Below, in pieces: positions 21,727-32,204 of a stretch of 64,000 nucleotides of DNA. The DNA comes from Tubulanus polymorphus (Eukaryota > Nemertea > Palaeonemertea > Tubulaniformes > Tubulanidae), in contig NC_134033.1 in assembly GCF_964204645.1 (NCBI RefSeq), forward strand, positions 7,350,231-7,414,230, given 5' to 3'. Made by a program: the position numbers and the translations under genes. Under the pieces are notes generated by a model. It saw nothing but the letters and a program-made list of their open reading frames with translations, was not told the DNA's origin and did no database searches. Position 1 is the first letter of the stretch; each line of letters begins with the position of its first letter.

Positions 21727-23828
21727 ACAAAACAATAATTTTGTTTTGTCGCCCGCGACAATTCATTATTTTGGTTTTATCGCCCGCAACAATTCATTAG
21801 TTTGGTTTTGTCGCCCGCGACAATTCAAGATTTTGGTTTTTCTGCCGCGATAATTCATTTTTTGGATTTGTCGCCCGCGACAATTCAATATTTTGGTTTT
21901 GTCGCCCGCGCCAATTCATTATTTTGGTTTTATCGCCCGCGACAATTCATTAATTTGGTTTTGTCACCCGCGACAAAACAATATTTTGGTTTTGTCGCCC
22001 ACGACAATTCAATAATTTGGTTTTATCGCCCGCGACAATTCATTATTTTGGTTTTATCGCCCGCGACAATCCATTATTTTGGTTTTGTCGCACGCGACAA
22101 TGGCGACAATTCAAGATTTTGGTTTTATCGCCCGCGACAATTCATTTTTTTGGATTTGTCGCCCACGACAATTCAATATTTTGGTTTTATCACCCGCGAC
22201 AATTCATTATTTTGGTTTTATCGCCCACGACAGTTTTTTTTTCTTTATACCGCGGTTTTATCGCCTGCGACAATTCATTATTTTGGTTTTATCGCCCGCA
22301 ACAATTCAATAATTTGGTTTTGTCGCACGCGAGAATGGCGACAATTCAAGATTTTGGTTTTATCGCCCGCGACAATTCATTTTTTTGGATTTGTCGCCCA
22401 CGACAATTCAATATTTTGGTTTTATCGCCCGCGACAATTCATTATTTTGGTTTTATCGCCCGCGACAGTTTTTTTTTCTTTTTGTCGCGGTTTTATCGCC
22501 TGCGACACTTCAATATTTTGGTTTTATCGCCTGCGACAATTCATTATTTTGGTTTTATCGCCCGCGACAATTCATTAGTTTGGTTTTGTCGCCCGCGACA
22601 ATTGAATATTTTGGTTTTGTCACCCGCGACAATTCATGATTTTGGTTTTATCCCCTGCGACAATTTATTGTTTTGGTTTTATCGCCCGCGACAATTCATT
22701 AGTTTGGTTTTATCGCCCGCGACAATTCAATATTTTGGTTTTATCGCCTGCGACACTTCAATATTTTGGTTTTATCGCCTGCGACAATTCATTAGTTTGG
22801 TTTTGTCGCCCGCGACAATTGAATATTTTGGTTTTGTCGCCCGCGACAATTCATGATTTTGGTTTTATCGCCCGCGACAATTCATTTTTTTGGTTTTATC
22901 GCCTGCGACAATTTATTATTTTGGTTTTATCGCCCGCGACAATTCATTAGTTTGGTTTTGTCGTCGTGACAATTGAATATTTTGTTTGCGTCGCCCGCGA
23001 CAATTCATTATTTTGGTTTTATCGCCCGCGACAATTTTTTTTTTTTGTCGCGGTCTTATCGCCTGCGACACTTCAATATTTTAGTTTATCGCCTGCGACA
23101 ATTCATTATTTTGGTTTTATCGCCTGCGACAATTCATTAGTTTGGTTTTGTCGCCCACGACAATTGAATATTTTGGTTTTGTCGCCCGCGACAATTCATG
23201 ATTTTGGTTTTATAGCCCGCGACAATTCATTTTTTTGGTTTTATCGCCTGCGACAATTTATTATTTTGGTTTTATCGCCGCGACAATTCATTAGTTTGGT
23301 TTTATCGCCCGCGACAATTCAATATTTTGGTTTTATCACCCACGACCATTCATTATTTTGGTTTTATATTTTGTTTTTATCGCCCGTGCCAATTTTTTTT
23401 TTGGTTTTGTCGCCCGCGACAATTCAATATTTTGGTTTTGTCACCCGCGACAATTCATTATTTTGGTTTTATCACCCGCAACAATTCAATATTTTGTTTT
23501 TATCGCCTGCGACAATTCATTATTTTGGTTTTGTCGCCCGCGACAATTCATTATTTTGATTTTCTCGCCCGCGACGATTCAATGTTTTGTTTTTGTCGCC
23601 CGAGGCGATTCATTATTTTGGTTTTGTCGCCCGTGACAATTCAATATTTTGATTTTGTCGCCTGCAACGATTCATTATTTTGGTTTTATTGCCCGCGACA
23701 ATTCAATATTTTTGTTTTATCGCCCGCGACAATTCATTAGTTTTGTTTTATCGCCCGCGACAATTCATTAGTTTGGTTTTGTCGCCCACGACAATTCAAT
23801 ATTTTGGTTTTGTCGCCCGCGACAATTA
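21727..23828 (+). repeat. 31-bp satellite array, about 67 units
   Basis: Tandem repeats of a 31-bp unit: TTTTGGTTTTRTCGCCCGCGACAATTCAWTA in two joined pieces (TTTTGGTTTTRTCGCC and CGCGACAATTCAWTA). Each unit contains TTGTCGC-CC-GCGACAA or a close variant, a 7-bp stem hairpin. Because 31 is not a multiple of three, long open frames cycle through all phases and yield the artefactual peptide FGFIARDNS/FWFYRPRQF/LVLSPATI. Some units are truncated or hold T-runs. Unit divergence is moderate. Confidence 0.92.
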
Positions 23829-24609
23829 TTTTTCAGTCCACTTGGGACTTTAGTCCCAGCGGGCTATTGCGTTCACTTTTCGTCCGTCCGTCCGTCCATA
23901 GACGGAATCCAGTTATTTTGGGAAGTTTTGAAGACGCTTCAAGGTAATGTCTTGATATTTGGTTTATACATGTATCTACCCTAGACACATCGTCAGCCCA
24001 AAAACTGGCCCTGTCAGATTTAAGATGGCCGACTGGCAGCCATTGTTCTTTGCCAAAATCAGCACTTTTTAAACATTTTCGAAGTTTTCGTGGGAAATTT
24101 TGAAGACGCTTTGATCAATTACCTTGATCTTTCGTTTATATTTGAATCTACCAAAGGCCCATCAGCATAAGAAAATTGGGTCGATCTGACTCAAGATGGC
24201 CGTCCTATGACCTTTTTAGTGCCCAAAAATGTCAATTTTGGCCAGAATTCTAGGTCACGTAGCTTCCTACTGGTTTGCCATTTCTCATTGCAATTGCTGA
24301 TGGGTATTCTTTAGAGAGGGATGTTTTATACCTGGGACAGGTATCATTGATCAGCCAATTATGACGCAATTGGCGGCCATCTTGGTGTCATCAGTACTCA
24401 TTCGTAGGTGGGAAAACAGTTTTTCCACATTAAATTGATACCTAAGCATATTGTGTTACTATATTCAATTGGAAAGTTGCAGCCCATAACGTGTTCTATG
24501 ATTTTGGTGAGTTTCAAGGTCATTGGTTTTTGTATGTGGCCATCAGGGGGCGTTGAATAATACAATAACTTAGTATTGCTATATTTGTACCAAGGCATAT
24601 TTTGTTACC
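23829..24609 (-). mobile_element. MITE family M2, long copy inserted in the satellite
   Basis: Begins CCACTTGGGACTTTAGTCCC, followed by GCGGGCTATTGCGTTCAC and a CGTC run. It is the reverse complement of the family at 47,707 and 50,827 for about 480 bp and then diverges. Satellite units resume at 24,610, so the element lies inside the array. The far end (24,320-24,609) does not match the other copies. Confidence 0.65.
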
Positions 24610-24779
24610 ATGATCGATTCATTATTTTGGTGTTATCGCCCGCGACAATTCAATATTTTGTTTTTGTCGTCCGCGACAATTCATTATTTTGGTGTTATCG
24701 CCCGCGACAATTCAATATTTTGGTTTTATCGCCCCCGACAATTCATTATTTTGGTTTTATCGCCCGCGACAATTCATTA
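24610..24779 (+). repeat. 31-bp satellite array, second block
   Basis: Five to six further units of the same 31-bp repeat, some with TTTTGGTGTTATCGCC. They abut a truncated Polinton gene start at 24,780. Confidence 0.9.
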
Positions 24780-24816
24780 AGCCATTTTTAGATTTTATTT
24801 TCTTTTCACCTACCAT
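24780..24816 (-). pseudogene. Start of a Polinton gene truncated by the satellite
   Basis: The Polinton start motif (T-tract, then TATATAAATG) is present at 24,814-24,835, and the ATG opens a frame of about 12 codons (MVGEKKIKSKNG) that runs straight into satellite sequence. It sits just downstream of the ATPase gene, where another gene is expected. Its identity is unknown; the missing maturation protease is one possibility. Confidence 0.5.
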
Positions 24817-24835
24817 TTATATAACAAAAAAATTA

Positions 24836-25121
24836 GTTGTGATGTTGTAACTAGAATTCAACTAGAATGTAACTAGAATTCAACTAGATTAACAAGCTAG
24901 TTGAAATATTGTTGTTTTTGTTTATTTCTTGTTAAATCTAGTTGATTTTTGTTTCAACTACTAACAACTAGAATTCAACTAGAATGTAACTAAAAATATA
25001 CTAGATTAACAAGCTAGTTGAAATATTGTTGTTTTTATTTATTTTTTTGTTACAACTACCAATAACTAGAATTCAACTAGAATGTAACTAGAATTCAACT
25101 AGATTATTAAGCTAGTTGAAT
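24836..25121. repeat. Tandem repeat next to the ATPase gene (about 110 bp, three copies)
   Basis: AACTAGAATTCAACTAGAAT occurs at about 24,850, 24,966 and 25,068, followed in each unit by AACTAGATTA..AAGCTAGTTGAA. TCAACTAG/CTAGTTGA inverted pairs allow hairpins. The last unit runs into the ATPase stop codon. Confidence 0.75.
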
Positions 25122-25727
25122 TTAAATAAATTCATATTTAAATGGGTGTTGTAATCTAAATAGTAATTTTGATCTTTTAATATTTTTCAACTTATCCATA
25201 TATTCATTATGTAAATCATGTGGAATAATATCATTTTCCTCAAGTGCATTTTTCATCGATTTTCTATCTTTATTGTAGAATAAAACTAGAAATCTTATAT
25301 TCTCCCTAAAGTCTTTAACAATTGAATTATATTTTTGATTTAAAACCCATGTTGTTATCCCAAAATGTCTAGAGAAAGCTAAATAACATAACTCACTTTC
25401 TCTCACTTTTGAATCATGTAAATTTGCGCAATCATCTATGATAAATAATGTATTTGATCCTTTATAAATATCAATTGCTATTTTTATACAATTATCTAAA
25501 TTTTCTTTTACTGTTTTAGGATCTAATATAATAAATTTATTATTTCTAGTAATATTTCTATCATAAGTTTGATTAAATTCATATGTTGGACAAAATAATA
25601 CTATATTATCAAAATAATTTTCATAAACAGTTTCTAATAAATTTAATATAAAATAAGTTTTTCCACAATTTGTTACACCAGAAATGAACATATTATGAGG
25701 TTCAAATATAAATAATTCCTTATTCAT
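25122..25727 (-). CDS. Genome-packaging ATPase (FtsK/HerA, A32-like)
   Basis: 201 residues, a usual length for the Polinton packaging ATPase, which is thought to pump DNA into the capsid. Walker A is GVTNCGKT at residues 17-24; Walker B is LFIIDD at 94-99. NQKYNSIVKDFRENI near 140 fits the region carrying the sensor and arginine finger of this family. The ATG directly follows the stop of the integrase (TAAATG), so the two genes are closely coupled. The frame is intact. Only a weak form of the start motif is present. Confidence 0.92.
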   Translation of the reverse strand: MNKELFIFEPHNMFISGVTNCGKTYFILNLLETVYENYFDNIVLFCPTYEFNQTYDRNITRNNKFIILDPKTVKENLDNCIKIAIDIYKGSNTLFIIDDCANLHDSKVRESELCYLAFSRHFGITTWVLNQKYNSIVKDFRENIRFLVLFYNKDRKSMKNALEENDIIPHDLHNEYMDKLKNIKRSKLLFRLQHPFKYEFI

Positions 25728-26853
25728 TTATATATTTTTAATTTTACTTGACAATATCCATTCATTGAATTTATCTGGCCATCCAACCCATTTTACTAAA
25801 GAATATTTTTTTCTTTTAACAGTTTTTGTTTTTTATACTTTTTCAATTTTATATTCTTGTTCTAGATTTTCAGTAGTTAAACTCAATTCTTCTTCATAAA
25901 AATACCCATCAACTTCTTCACCATCTAAATCTTCTAATTTATAGACATATGGTTTTGTTATTACCTTTTTTATTTTATACATTTCCCTAGTAAAATTTCG
26001 ATCGTATCCTTTGTCAAATATCTTTTTATACTTAGAAATTCTAACATTTTGACCAACTTTAAATTTAGGTTCACCAAAATCATCTACAAGAAATGCTCCA
26101 TATAAATTATTCCAAACAATTTCAGCATTTTCAGGTTTTCTAGCATCAATAGGTTTCATTCCAATAGAAGAATGATAAGAATTATTATATCCTTCTATCA
26201 ATTTTGGTAAAACATCAATCCATTTTAAAAGTATTATTTGCTGTAAAATATTTCCACATTCTTGTTCTTAATGTTCTATTAAATCGTTCAACAACTGCTG
26301 CTTTTTTATCCGATTTTGTTGAAAAATATTTAATATTATGATTGTCTAAGAGTTCATGAACAAGTGAATTATCAAACTCTTTTCCATCATCAAATTGTAT
26401 TTTTTCTGGTTTTAGTTTATCATCCGAAAGAAATTTTCTTGAAACATTTGATGTTTGTACAGCATCTTTTCTATAAAGTGGGAAGCTTTACATAACGACT
26501 AAAAATATCAATTATATTCAATAACCACCAATAATCATCATTATCTTTCTTAACATTTTTCATATCAATTAAATCTCCTTGCCACTGTTGATCTACATAA
26601 CTTACCATAGTTTTACGAGTTTTATATTTTCTAACAATTTTTTTATGTGTTGTGTATGTTGGTTGTTCTAACATAAATTCATTTATATCTTTATATTTAA
26701 CTAAATTTTGTGGGATTATCTTATCTAATTTATCTTGTTTTACTTGACGCCATATATTTTTGGTAGAAGAATAAGCAACCGAACTCTCAGGGTTGTAATA
26801 TAAATTTCTTAAATATTGTTCTTTAATATTAGGAGTTTTTTTTTACCGCCCAT
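25728..26853 (-). pseudogene. Retroviral-type integrase (RVE), broken
   Basis: The integrase would insert the element and cause the 6-bp TSD. In order down the minus strand: start ATG at 26,853 after the start motif, an N-terminal region, first catalytic Asp in WQGDLIDM (about 26,575), second in QFDDGKEF (about 26,380), Glu in VVERFNRTL (about 26,290). Then come an SH3-like segment KVGQNVRISKYK and a chromodomain-like KYSLVKWVGWP. Breaks: one base missing in an A-run near 26,840, shifts near 26,470 and 26,210, and an in-frame TAA at 25,833-25,835 before the chromodomain. The catalytic triad codons are still readable in their local frames. Confidence 0.85.
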
Positions 26854-26883
26854 TTATATATCCTTAATTTTAACTTTATATTT

Positions 26884-28131
26884 CTAATATTGAATACTAT
26901 CTAATTGAGAATTTACAATATTTAATTGTGCGTCAGATATAATATAAATGTGCATTTTAAAATTCAAGCTTCCTTTTTTCTTTTTCATGAATAATTGTAT
27001 TCCATCTTTAGTGTTCTGTAGTTTTTTCCCAGAACCATGTAATGAATTATCCTCTGTTGTTCTAAAATCTAACCATAATGCATATTTATTACCGGTATAA
27101 TAATCAATTTGATTAATATTACAATTTTCAAATGATTTTACTTTTTCATTCATAAAATGTTTTCTAATTTCTGGCCATTGATCTATCATTCTCATTCCTT
27201 GACAAAATATTTTATTTGCTATTCCTTCGATTGTTATTTCTACTTTTGTTATTTCAGGATTATAATAATTATCTACCTTTATTGCGCCATTAGTATATGT
27301 TGCAATGGTAAAAAATATTAATATACCTTTAATCGATCTTCTTGGGAAGTTAATATTCTCATTAATTATGTCATCATTTGCATTAATAGTTACAGTTTTA
27401 AATTTATCAATATTATCATATAATAATGAAAATCCTTGATTGTATTGAGTTTGAATTGTGCTAGCAATATTTTCATTAGTTACTGTGTTATATTGTAAAC
27501 ATATATTCGATAATTTATAACCCATATCTTTAACAACGCTAGATAATACAATTTCATTTACAGGAGCAAATGTTATCTCAAATATAATATCTTCTTGAAT
27601 TGCATATTTATATAAAGGTGCATTATTATTTATCAATTCAAAGTCTAATGGAATTTTATATTTGCTTCCATAAATCTTTTTAATCAAATTATCTACGTCA
27701 TTAGTTACTACTGCATTATTGGCTTCAGATCTTAATTTATTTTGGTTTTCTGATTGGATACCTTGAAATATCATATTATTTCTATTTTCTTTAGTTAACC
27801 ATAAATCTTTATAATGTGCAAATAAATTATAATCATCTAATGAGAAAACTGTTTCTGGTCCAATCTTTATAGTTAATTTTTTAATCAAATATCTTCCAAC
27901 ATTATCAACAACATAATTATTATTATTACCAGTTACTTTTATATCGGCTGATAAATAAATACTATTTGGAACATAAAAAGTATTTTGTGTTAATCTAGGA
28001 ATTCTAACATATAAAGTTTCATCGGGATTAATATTTGAAGGATTATGAGTAATTATATGATGAGATCTTTGTGCTTTAATAGCATTAGATATTCTATGAT
28101 TCTTAGAAGGATTGATATAACTCCCACTCAT
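26884..28131 (-). CDS. Major capsid protein (double jelly-roll)
   Basis: 415 residues. The pattern RIPRLTQNTFYVPNS...VDNVGRYLIKKLTIKIGPE, then DDYNLFAHYKDLWLTKENR and the IPLDFELIN segment match what I know of Polinton/adintovirus hexon-like capsid proteins, trimers that build a T-number capsid. Strong beta content, no signal peptide, no transmembrane span. The ATG at 28,131 follows a perfect start motif (T-tract, then TAAATAAATG). The frame is fully open even though neighbours are frameshifted. Confidence 0.85.
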   Translation of the reverse strand: MSGSYINPSKNHRISNAIKAQRSHHIITHNPSNINPDETLYVRIPRLTQNTFYVPNSIYLSADIKVTGNNNNYVVDNVGRYLIKKLTIKIGPETVFSLDDYNLFAHYKDLWLTKENRNNMIFQGIQSENQNKLRSEANNAVVTNDVDNLIKKIYGSKYKIPLDFELINNNAPLYKYAIQEDIIFEITFAPVNEIVLSSVVKDMGYKLSNICLQYNTVTNENIASTIQTQYNQGFSLLYDNIDKFKTVTINANDDIINENINFPRRSIKGILIFFTIATYTNGAIKVDNYYNPEITKVEITIEGIANKIFCQGMRMIDQWPEIRKHFMNEKVKSFENCNINQIDYYTGNKYALWLDFRTTEDNSLHGSGKKLQNTKDGIQLFMKKKKGSLNFKMHIYIISDAQLNIVNSQLDSIQY

Positions 28132-28152
28132 TTATTTAACAAAAAAATTAAT
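28132..28152 (-). promoter_or_regulatory. Repeated Polinton gene-start motif (representative site)
   Basis: On the coding strand: about seven T, three or four free bases, then TAAATAAATG or TATATAAATG, with the ATG being the gene start. Sites precede 18,491(+), 24,816(-), 28,131(-), 29,635(-), 32,188(-), 32,640(-), 33,082(-), 33,328(-), 33,682(-), 34,530(+) and 40,639(-), plus 62,291(+) in the second element. Weaker forms precede 25,727, 26,853 and 34,461. It is probably a promoter with the transcription start almost at the ATG, as in some large DNA viruses and virophages. It also helped in choosing starts. Confidence 0.75.
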
Positions 28153-28171
28153 TATTTATTTTTTATCATGG

Positions 28172-29635
28172 TTACTTGATATTTTTTGATATCATATTTA
28201 CTAAACCAAAAATAATAGCACTTACAATTGTAATTAAAAATAAAATAATATGTTCAGCAGCAAAGTTAAGAATATTCCCAGCAGATTTCAATATAAAACC
28301 AACAATTGATGCAATAATTCCTGGTAAAGCTGCAGCAGATTTTTTAGATAGTTCCCATAAATATTTTGCTAATTTCTTTAAACCATCTTTAACTTTATCT
28401 TGTATAGAATTATTATCTGGGGGTTTATCTGGTTTATTTGGAGTAGGAGTAGATTTTAAAGCATTTGATATTGCTAAACCAATTGTTGTAAATAACATAG
28501 TTACAGCTGTTAGAATTGAAAGAATTGTTATTCCTTCTAATTTAAATAATAATTTTATCCTATCTTTTAATGATATTTTAGAATTTGGTTTTATCAACAA
28601 ATCTTTAAAAATAACTTTTAATCTATTAATATTATAATCATATGATTTTAATAATAATTTAATTTCTTCTTTTTGTAATTCTATGTTATATTCTAAATCA
28701 TCTTTTTCTTTTCCTAAATATGCATTTCTTTTTTTAAATTCAATTTCTTCAATAACTTTATTATCTCTATCTAATTTTAATTGTTCTATTTCTTTATTTT
28801 TATCAGTTAATTCTTTTTCTAAAGTTCTAATTTTTAAATCTCTTATACTTTTATCATGCGCAATTTTATCAGATGCATGTCTTATACTTTCAATTTCTCT
28901 AATTGCTTTATCAGAAAATATATCTAAATCTTCTAATTCTTGATCTGTTGCATCAATTAATCCATTCGGTAAAAGTTTTTCAATTGGAACTTTATTTGAT
29001 TTAAGTTTACTAGTTTTGGAAGTTATATTCTGTTCAGAAGTTGTTTCTGTTTCTGATTTCTTTTTGATTATTTCAAATAATTCATTAATTCTTTGTTTAA
29101 ATACGTCTATATTATCATCTATTTCTTTTTGTGTAACATCAGTTATTTCATTACTATTACTTATTATTTTAATTTTATCTGGTTTCAAACTTTTCAAAGT
29201 TGATTCCGCGAATATTTTTTTTTTATTTTTAGAAGTGATATCAATATAATAATCACCTTTCAAACGATAATAACATTTACCATTATCTAAAAATTTTAAT
29301 TGATCTGCTAAAAGTCCAACGTCTTCATCATTTATATTAAGTTTAGATTTTTCAATTAAATCTTCTAATTTAGGTATTTTGTTTAAATTAAGTATTAGTA
29401 CTTCTAATTTAGGTATTTTGTCTAAATCTTGTTTTACTAAATCGGGGTCTAAATTTTCAGGATTTAATTGTGATTCTGCATTTTTAATATAATCAGGCAT
29501 ATTTAAATTATTATTATATTCTGGCTCATTATCATCATTAAAACTTGTTTCACTAAAATCAGGTTGTTGTTCATCACTTATACCAGGTTCATCAAAAGGA
29601 TCCATTCCAATATCTTCTCCACCTTCTACATCCAT
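28172..29635 (-). CDS. Polinton coiled-coil protein with C-terminal membrane spans
   Basis: 487 residues. The N-terminus is acidic (about 1-60). A long helical region follows (about 90-335, strong coiled coil near 265-330, e.g. IEQLKLDRDNKVIEEIEFKK). A hydrophobic span is near 355-375 (ILSILTAVTMLFTTIGLAI). The end (about 425-480) is rich in small hydrophobics, SKKSAAALPGIIASIVGFI then HIILFLITIVSAIIFGLV. The ending is recognisable as one of the conserved animal Polinton proteins, probably virion- or membrane-associated, function unproven. The frame is open and the start motif is perfect. Confidence 0.7.
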   Translation of the reverse strand: MDVEGGEDIGMDPFDEPGISDEQQPDFSETSFNDDNEPEYNNNLNMPDYIKNAESQLNPENLDPDLVKQDLDKIPKLEVLILNLNKIPKLEDLIEKSKLNINDEDVGLLADQLKFLDNGKCYYRLKGDYYIDITSKNKKKIFAESTLKSLKPDKIKIISNSNEITDVTQKEIDDNIDVFKQRINELFEIIKKKSETETTSEQNITSKTSKLKSNKVPIEKLLPNGLIDATDQELEDLDIFSDKAIREIESIRHASDKIAHDKSIRDLKIRTLEKELTDKNKEIEQLKLDRDNKVIEEIEFKKRNAYLGKEKDDLEYNIELQKEEIKLLLKSYDYNINRLKVIFKDLLIKPNSKISLKDRIKLLFKLEGITILSILTAVTMLFTTIGLAISNALKSTPTPNKPDKPPDNNSIQDKVKDGLKKLAKYLWELSKKSAAALPGIIASIVGFILKSAGNILNFAAEHIILFLITIVSAIIFGLVNMISKNIK

Positions 29636-29651
29636 TTATATAATAAAAAAA

Positions 29652-29868
29652 TTAAAATTTAAAATATAATATTCCTCCTATAACAATTCCTATACAAGTT
29701 AAAGCTAATTTAGTATTTTCGTGGAATTTATTATCATTATCAGTTTTAATTATATCATGCTGAATATTATCAGTTTTTATATTTTCTGATGTATTGTAAT
29801 CTTTTATTTTAGAATCATTATGCAATTTAATATTTTTAGTTTTAGTTTCTGTTGATCGAATATGTTTT
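29652..29868 (-). pseudogene. C-terminal remnant of a small Polinton membrane protein
   Basis: A frame open on the minus strand from the insertion border at 29,868 to a stop at 29,652: polar, Asn/Lys-rich, ending LALTCIGIVIGGILYFKF, a single transmembrane helix. Its 5' part is lost at the inserted sequence. It lies directly upstream of the 487-residue gene. Confidence 0.5.
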
Positions 29869-31012
29869 TTGACGCCTTATAAAACGTTACCATTATGAAA
29901 CCTAAACAATGTTAACCATTCAGCGTCATTTTACAAACGACAGCCGTAAATCGATGTGCAAAACGTCACAGGTCTATGTGTACACAAATAAGCTATCTGG
30001 CAAAATATTATTGACATAGATGTAGAATGGCTTCCTGTGATTATATAATGACCTATATTTGAACGTCGAAATGTTATATTGCATTGAATATCATTAGAAG
30101 ACGTATTGTAATAGTAAAGGATGTATGATTATATCAGAAGCGGCAGGGATAAATATAAATGATAAGTAAATCGGATTATTCGATTAAATGGCGGATGTAT
30201 ACACGATTTGGAAGTCTGATATAAAAGTCAGACCCTGACGTGGGCATGCCGGTGGAATGACGAAGCTATCTACGATGTGTGTAGGGCCGGCGTGAATTTC
30301 ATCAGCGGCTACAAGCGGTCAATATGAAAATGTGTAAACATATAATTTCAATATTCAAACGTTTTAGAAAATATGTTTGATATTAGGAGTATGCAGGTTT
30401 CGTGAGATTAGCAATTTATAATAGCATAGCTATCATATACGGCTCCGCGTCCTCTGATGGCATGTGTATTAGGTGACAATTCAATTCAATTCTTTATTGA
30501 TCCTTATTACATTGAAATTTCGGGATAAAATTCCCAAATTCAATAAATACAAATTTTTAAATAAATTAATATAACATACATGACACACGGGTAATTCATA
30601 CAGAACAACATAAGCATGTTATTTTAAATGACAATGTCTACTTCAACCCACCCAGACTCAAGACTCTAGGATATCGAGTGACAGCCAAACCCGTGGCCCG
30701 GGCCGGCTGGCTAGGCCACACGATATGCTCGAAGTCATGATGAAGCAGACATCAGAAGAGCTCGTTCTTCAACCATGGAGGCAATGAAGTTGCAGACCAG
30801 CTTAGAGGCATAAGTAAATGAAGTCGGTCGCAGGTTCGCGATCAATTATTGAGAATTTTCAATAAAAAAATTTAAACTACTACTAAGGTCGAAGACCCGC
30901 TGTATCATCTACCCAATCGCCAAATCTCATCATTCCCCAAATTTCGATTTCAAATTTGCAATTCCACATTAGCTTAGTCCAGAAATTATACATTTTTTTC
31001 GCAGGCGTCAAA
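29869..31012. mobile_element. Inserted sequence in Polinton 1, ends TTGACGCC/GGCGTCAA
   Basis: About 1.14 kb without coding potential. Base composition is closer to the flanking genome than to the Polinton. The borders carry TTGACGCCT (about 29,867) and its inverse AGGCGTCAA (about 31,012). Inside is a TTCAATTCTTTATTGATCC segment (about 30,485) and a SINE-like stretch with CCCGGGCCGGCTGGCTAGGC (30,690s). It may be composite. No clear TSD. Confidence 0.45.
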
Positions 31013-31025
31013 TAATTTTTTAAAA

Positions 31026-32188
31026 TTAATTTTCTTGTTTATTTTTTTCACCTTCCATTAATTTTGGAGCAGTGATAATCTTTTTATTTATATCATTTAA
31101 TGCAAATGAATTATTTATTGTTGCAGTTTTAATTAGATTATTATAACCAATTATATTTCCCATCTTTAGTACTAAATCATTAGAAATAATTAATAGATTA
31201 GGGCCTATACAATAATTTAGTCTTACATGTGATTTATCTAAATAATTGTGATATCTTACAATGTTTTCTGGAATCGATCTATTTTTATCATTATGAATAG
31301 AATCTTCAAACAATACTTTGAATTGTTTCTGTGTATCAAATGATGTATTCAAATTTCCAATTATTGGGGATCTTGTTTCAACTTGCGCACCTAAAATACA
31401 TATCAAATAAGTTCTAATAGATTGATTTATTCTTTGTATACCTGATTTTGTAAAACCTTCATTATTTTCTAAAATGAAATAAACCCAACCATTATTGTTT
31501 TCTTGTTTTAAATTATCATAAAATGTCGGTAATTTATTGAAATTTAATGTTTCTAAATCCTTAGTTTCTATTTTACCATAACCTAATTTATTATTATAGA
31601 TATTATAAAAGCTATTAGATGGTATGGGAAGTGCACAATATTCTGCAATCTTTTTAGGGCAAGGAAGTGATCTTATTGTTCCAATTTTTGTTCTAAAATC
31701 AGAATTATTTATATCTATATTAAATTCATTACAAATTTTATAAAACTTTGATAAATTAATATTATTATCTAATTCTTTAAAATACCTAGATCCTGGTAAA
31801 GCGCACTCTAATTCATTTAATATTATTCTGATTTGAAAGTAAGTATGAAATCTAAACAAACTTTGAATTAATTTATATTTAGAATTATTCAAATGATCAT
31901 TCCAACTAATTCCACATCCTGTTGTTGCACAATAAACAGCAATATACTTCATATTAGATTTTAATAACCATTTTCATCTTTCATTTTTTTAAAATTAATT
32001 AAATAAACATGAAATATATTTTCCATCTTTGCATTAAAATTATTACTTTCAGTAACATAAATATATAAATCAATTAATGAATTTAAAACTTCATTTCTAT
32101 ATGTAATATCTTTATTAAAATCTATTGCTGGAATATGATATTTAATTGATTTATTATATTGGAAAGCTTTTGGAAAACTATCTACCAT
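31026..32188 (-). pseudogene. Conserved Polinton protein of unknown function, frameshifted
   Basis: Two adjacent frames: 32,188-31,961 (75 residues, starts MVDSFPKAFQYN after a good start motif) and 31,952-31,026 (308 residues). The second has no start motif of its own, and its frame stays open upstream into the first. I therefore read one gene of about 385 residues split by a one-base shift near 31,955-31,965. The long part has VYCATTGCGISWNDHL, RIILNELECALPG, then SIRTYLICILGAQ and QKQFKVLFEDSI. These blocks recur in animal Polintons (one of the P-lettered conserved proteins); function is not known to me. No membrane span. Confidence 0.6.
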
Positions 32189-32204
32189 TTATATAATTAA
32201 AAAA

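Noticed and set aside
21802-23740. Long open frames of 100-280 residues with FGFIARDNSLFWFYRPRQF-like repeats
   Set aside because: They arise from a 31-bp tandem repeat that cycles through three frames without stops; the peptide is periodic at 31 residues in every frame, as expected for an artefact.
21727-24779. CRISPR array
   Set aside because: Units are contiguous with no unique spacers, and the context is eukaryotic.
28176-29249. Plus-strand frames of 77-153 residues opposite the 487-residue Polinton gene
   Set aside because: Antisense shadows of a low-complexity, AT-rich coding gene with its own start motif on the minus strand.
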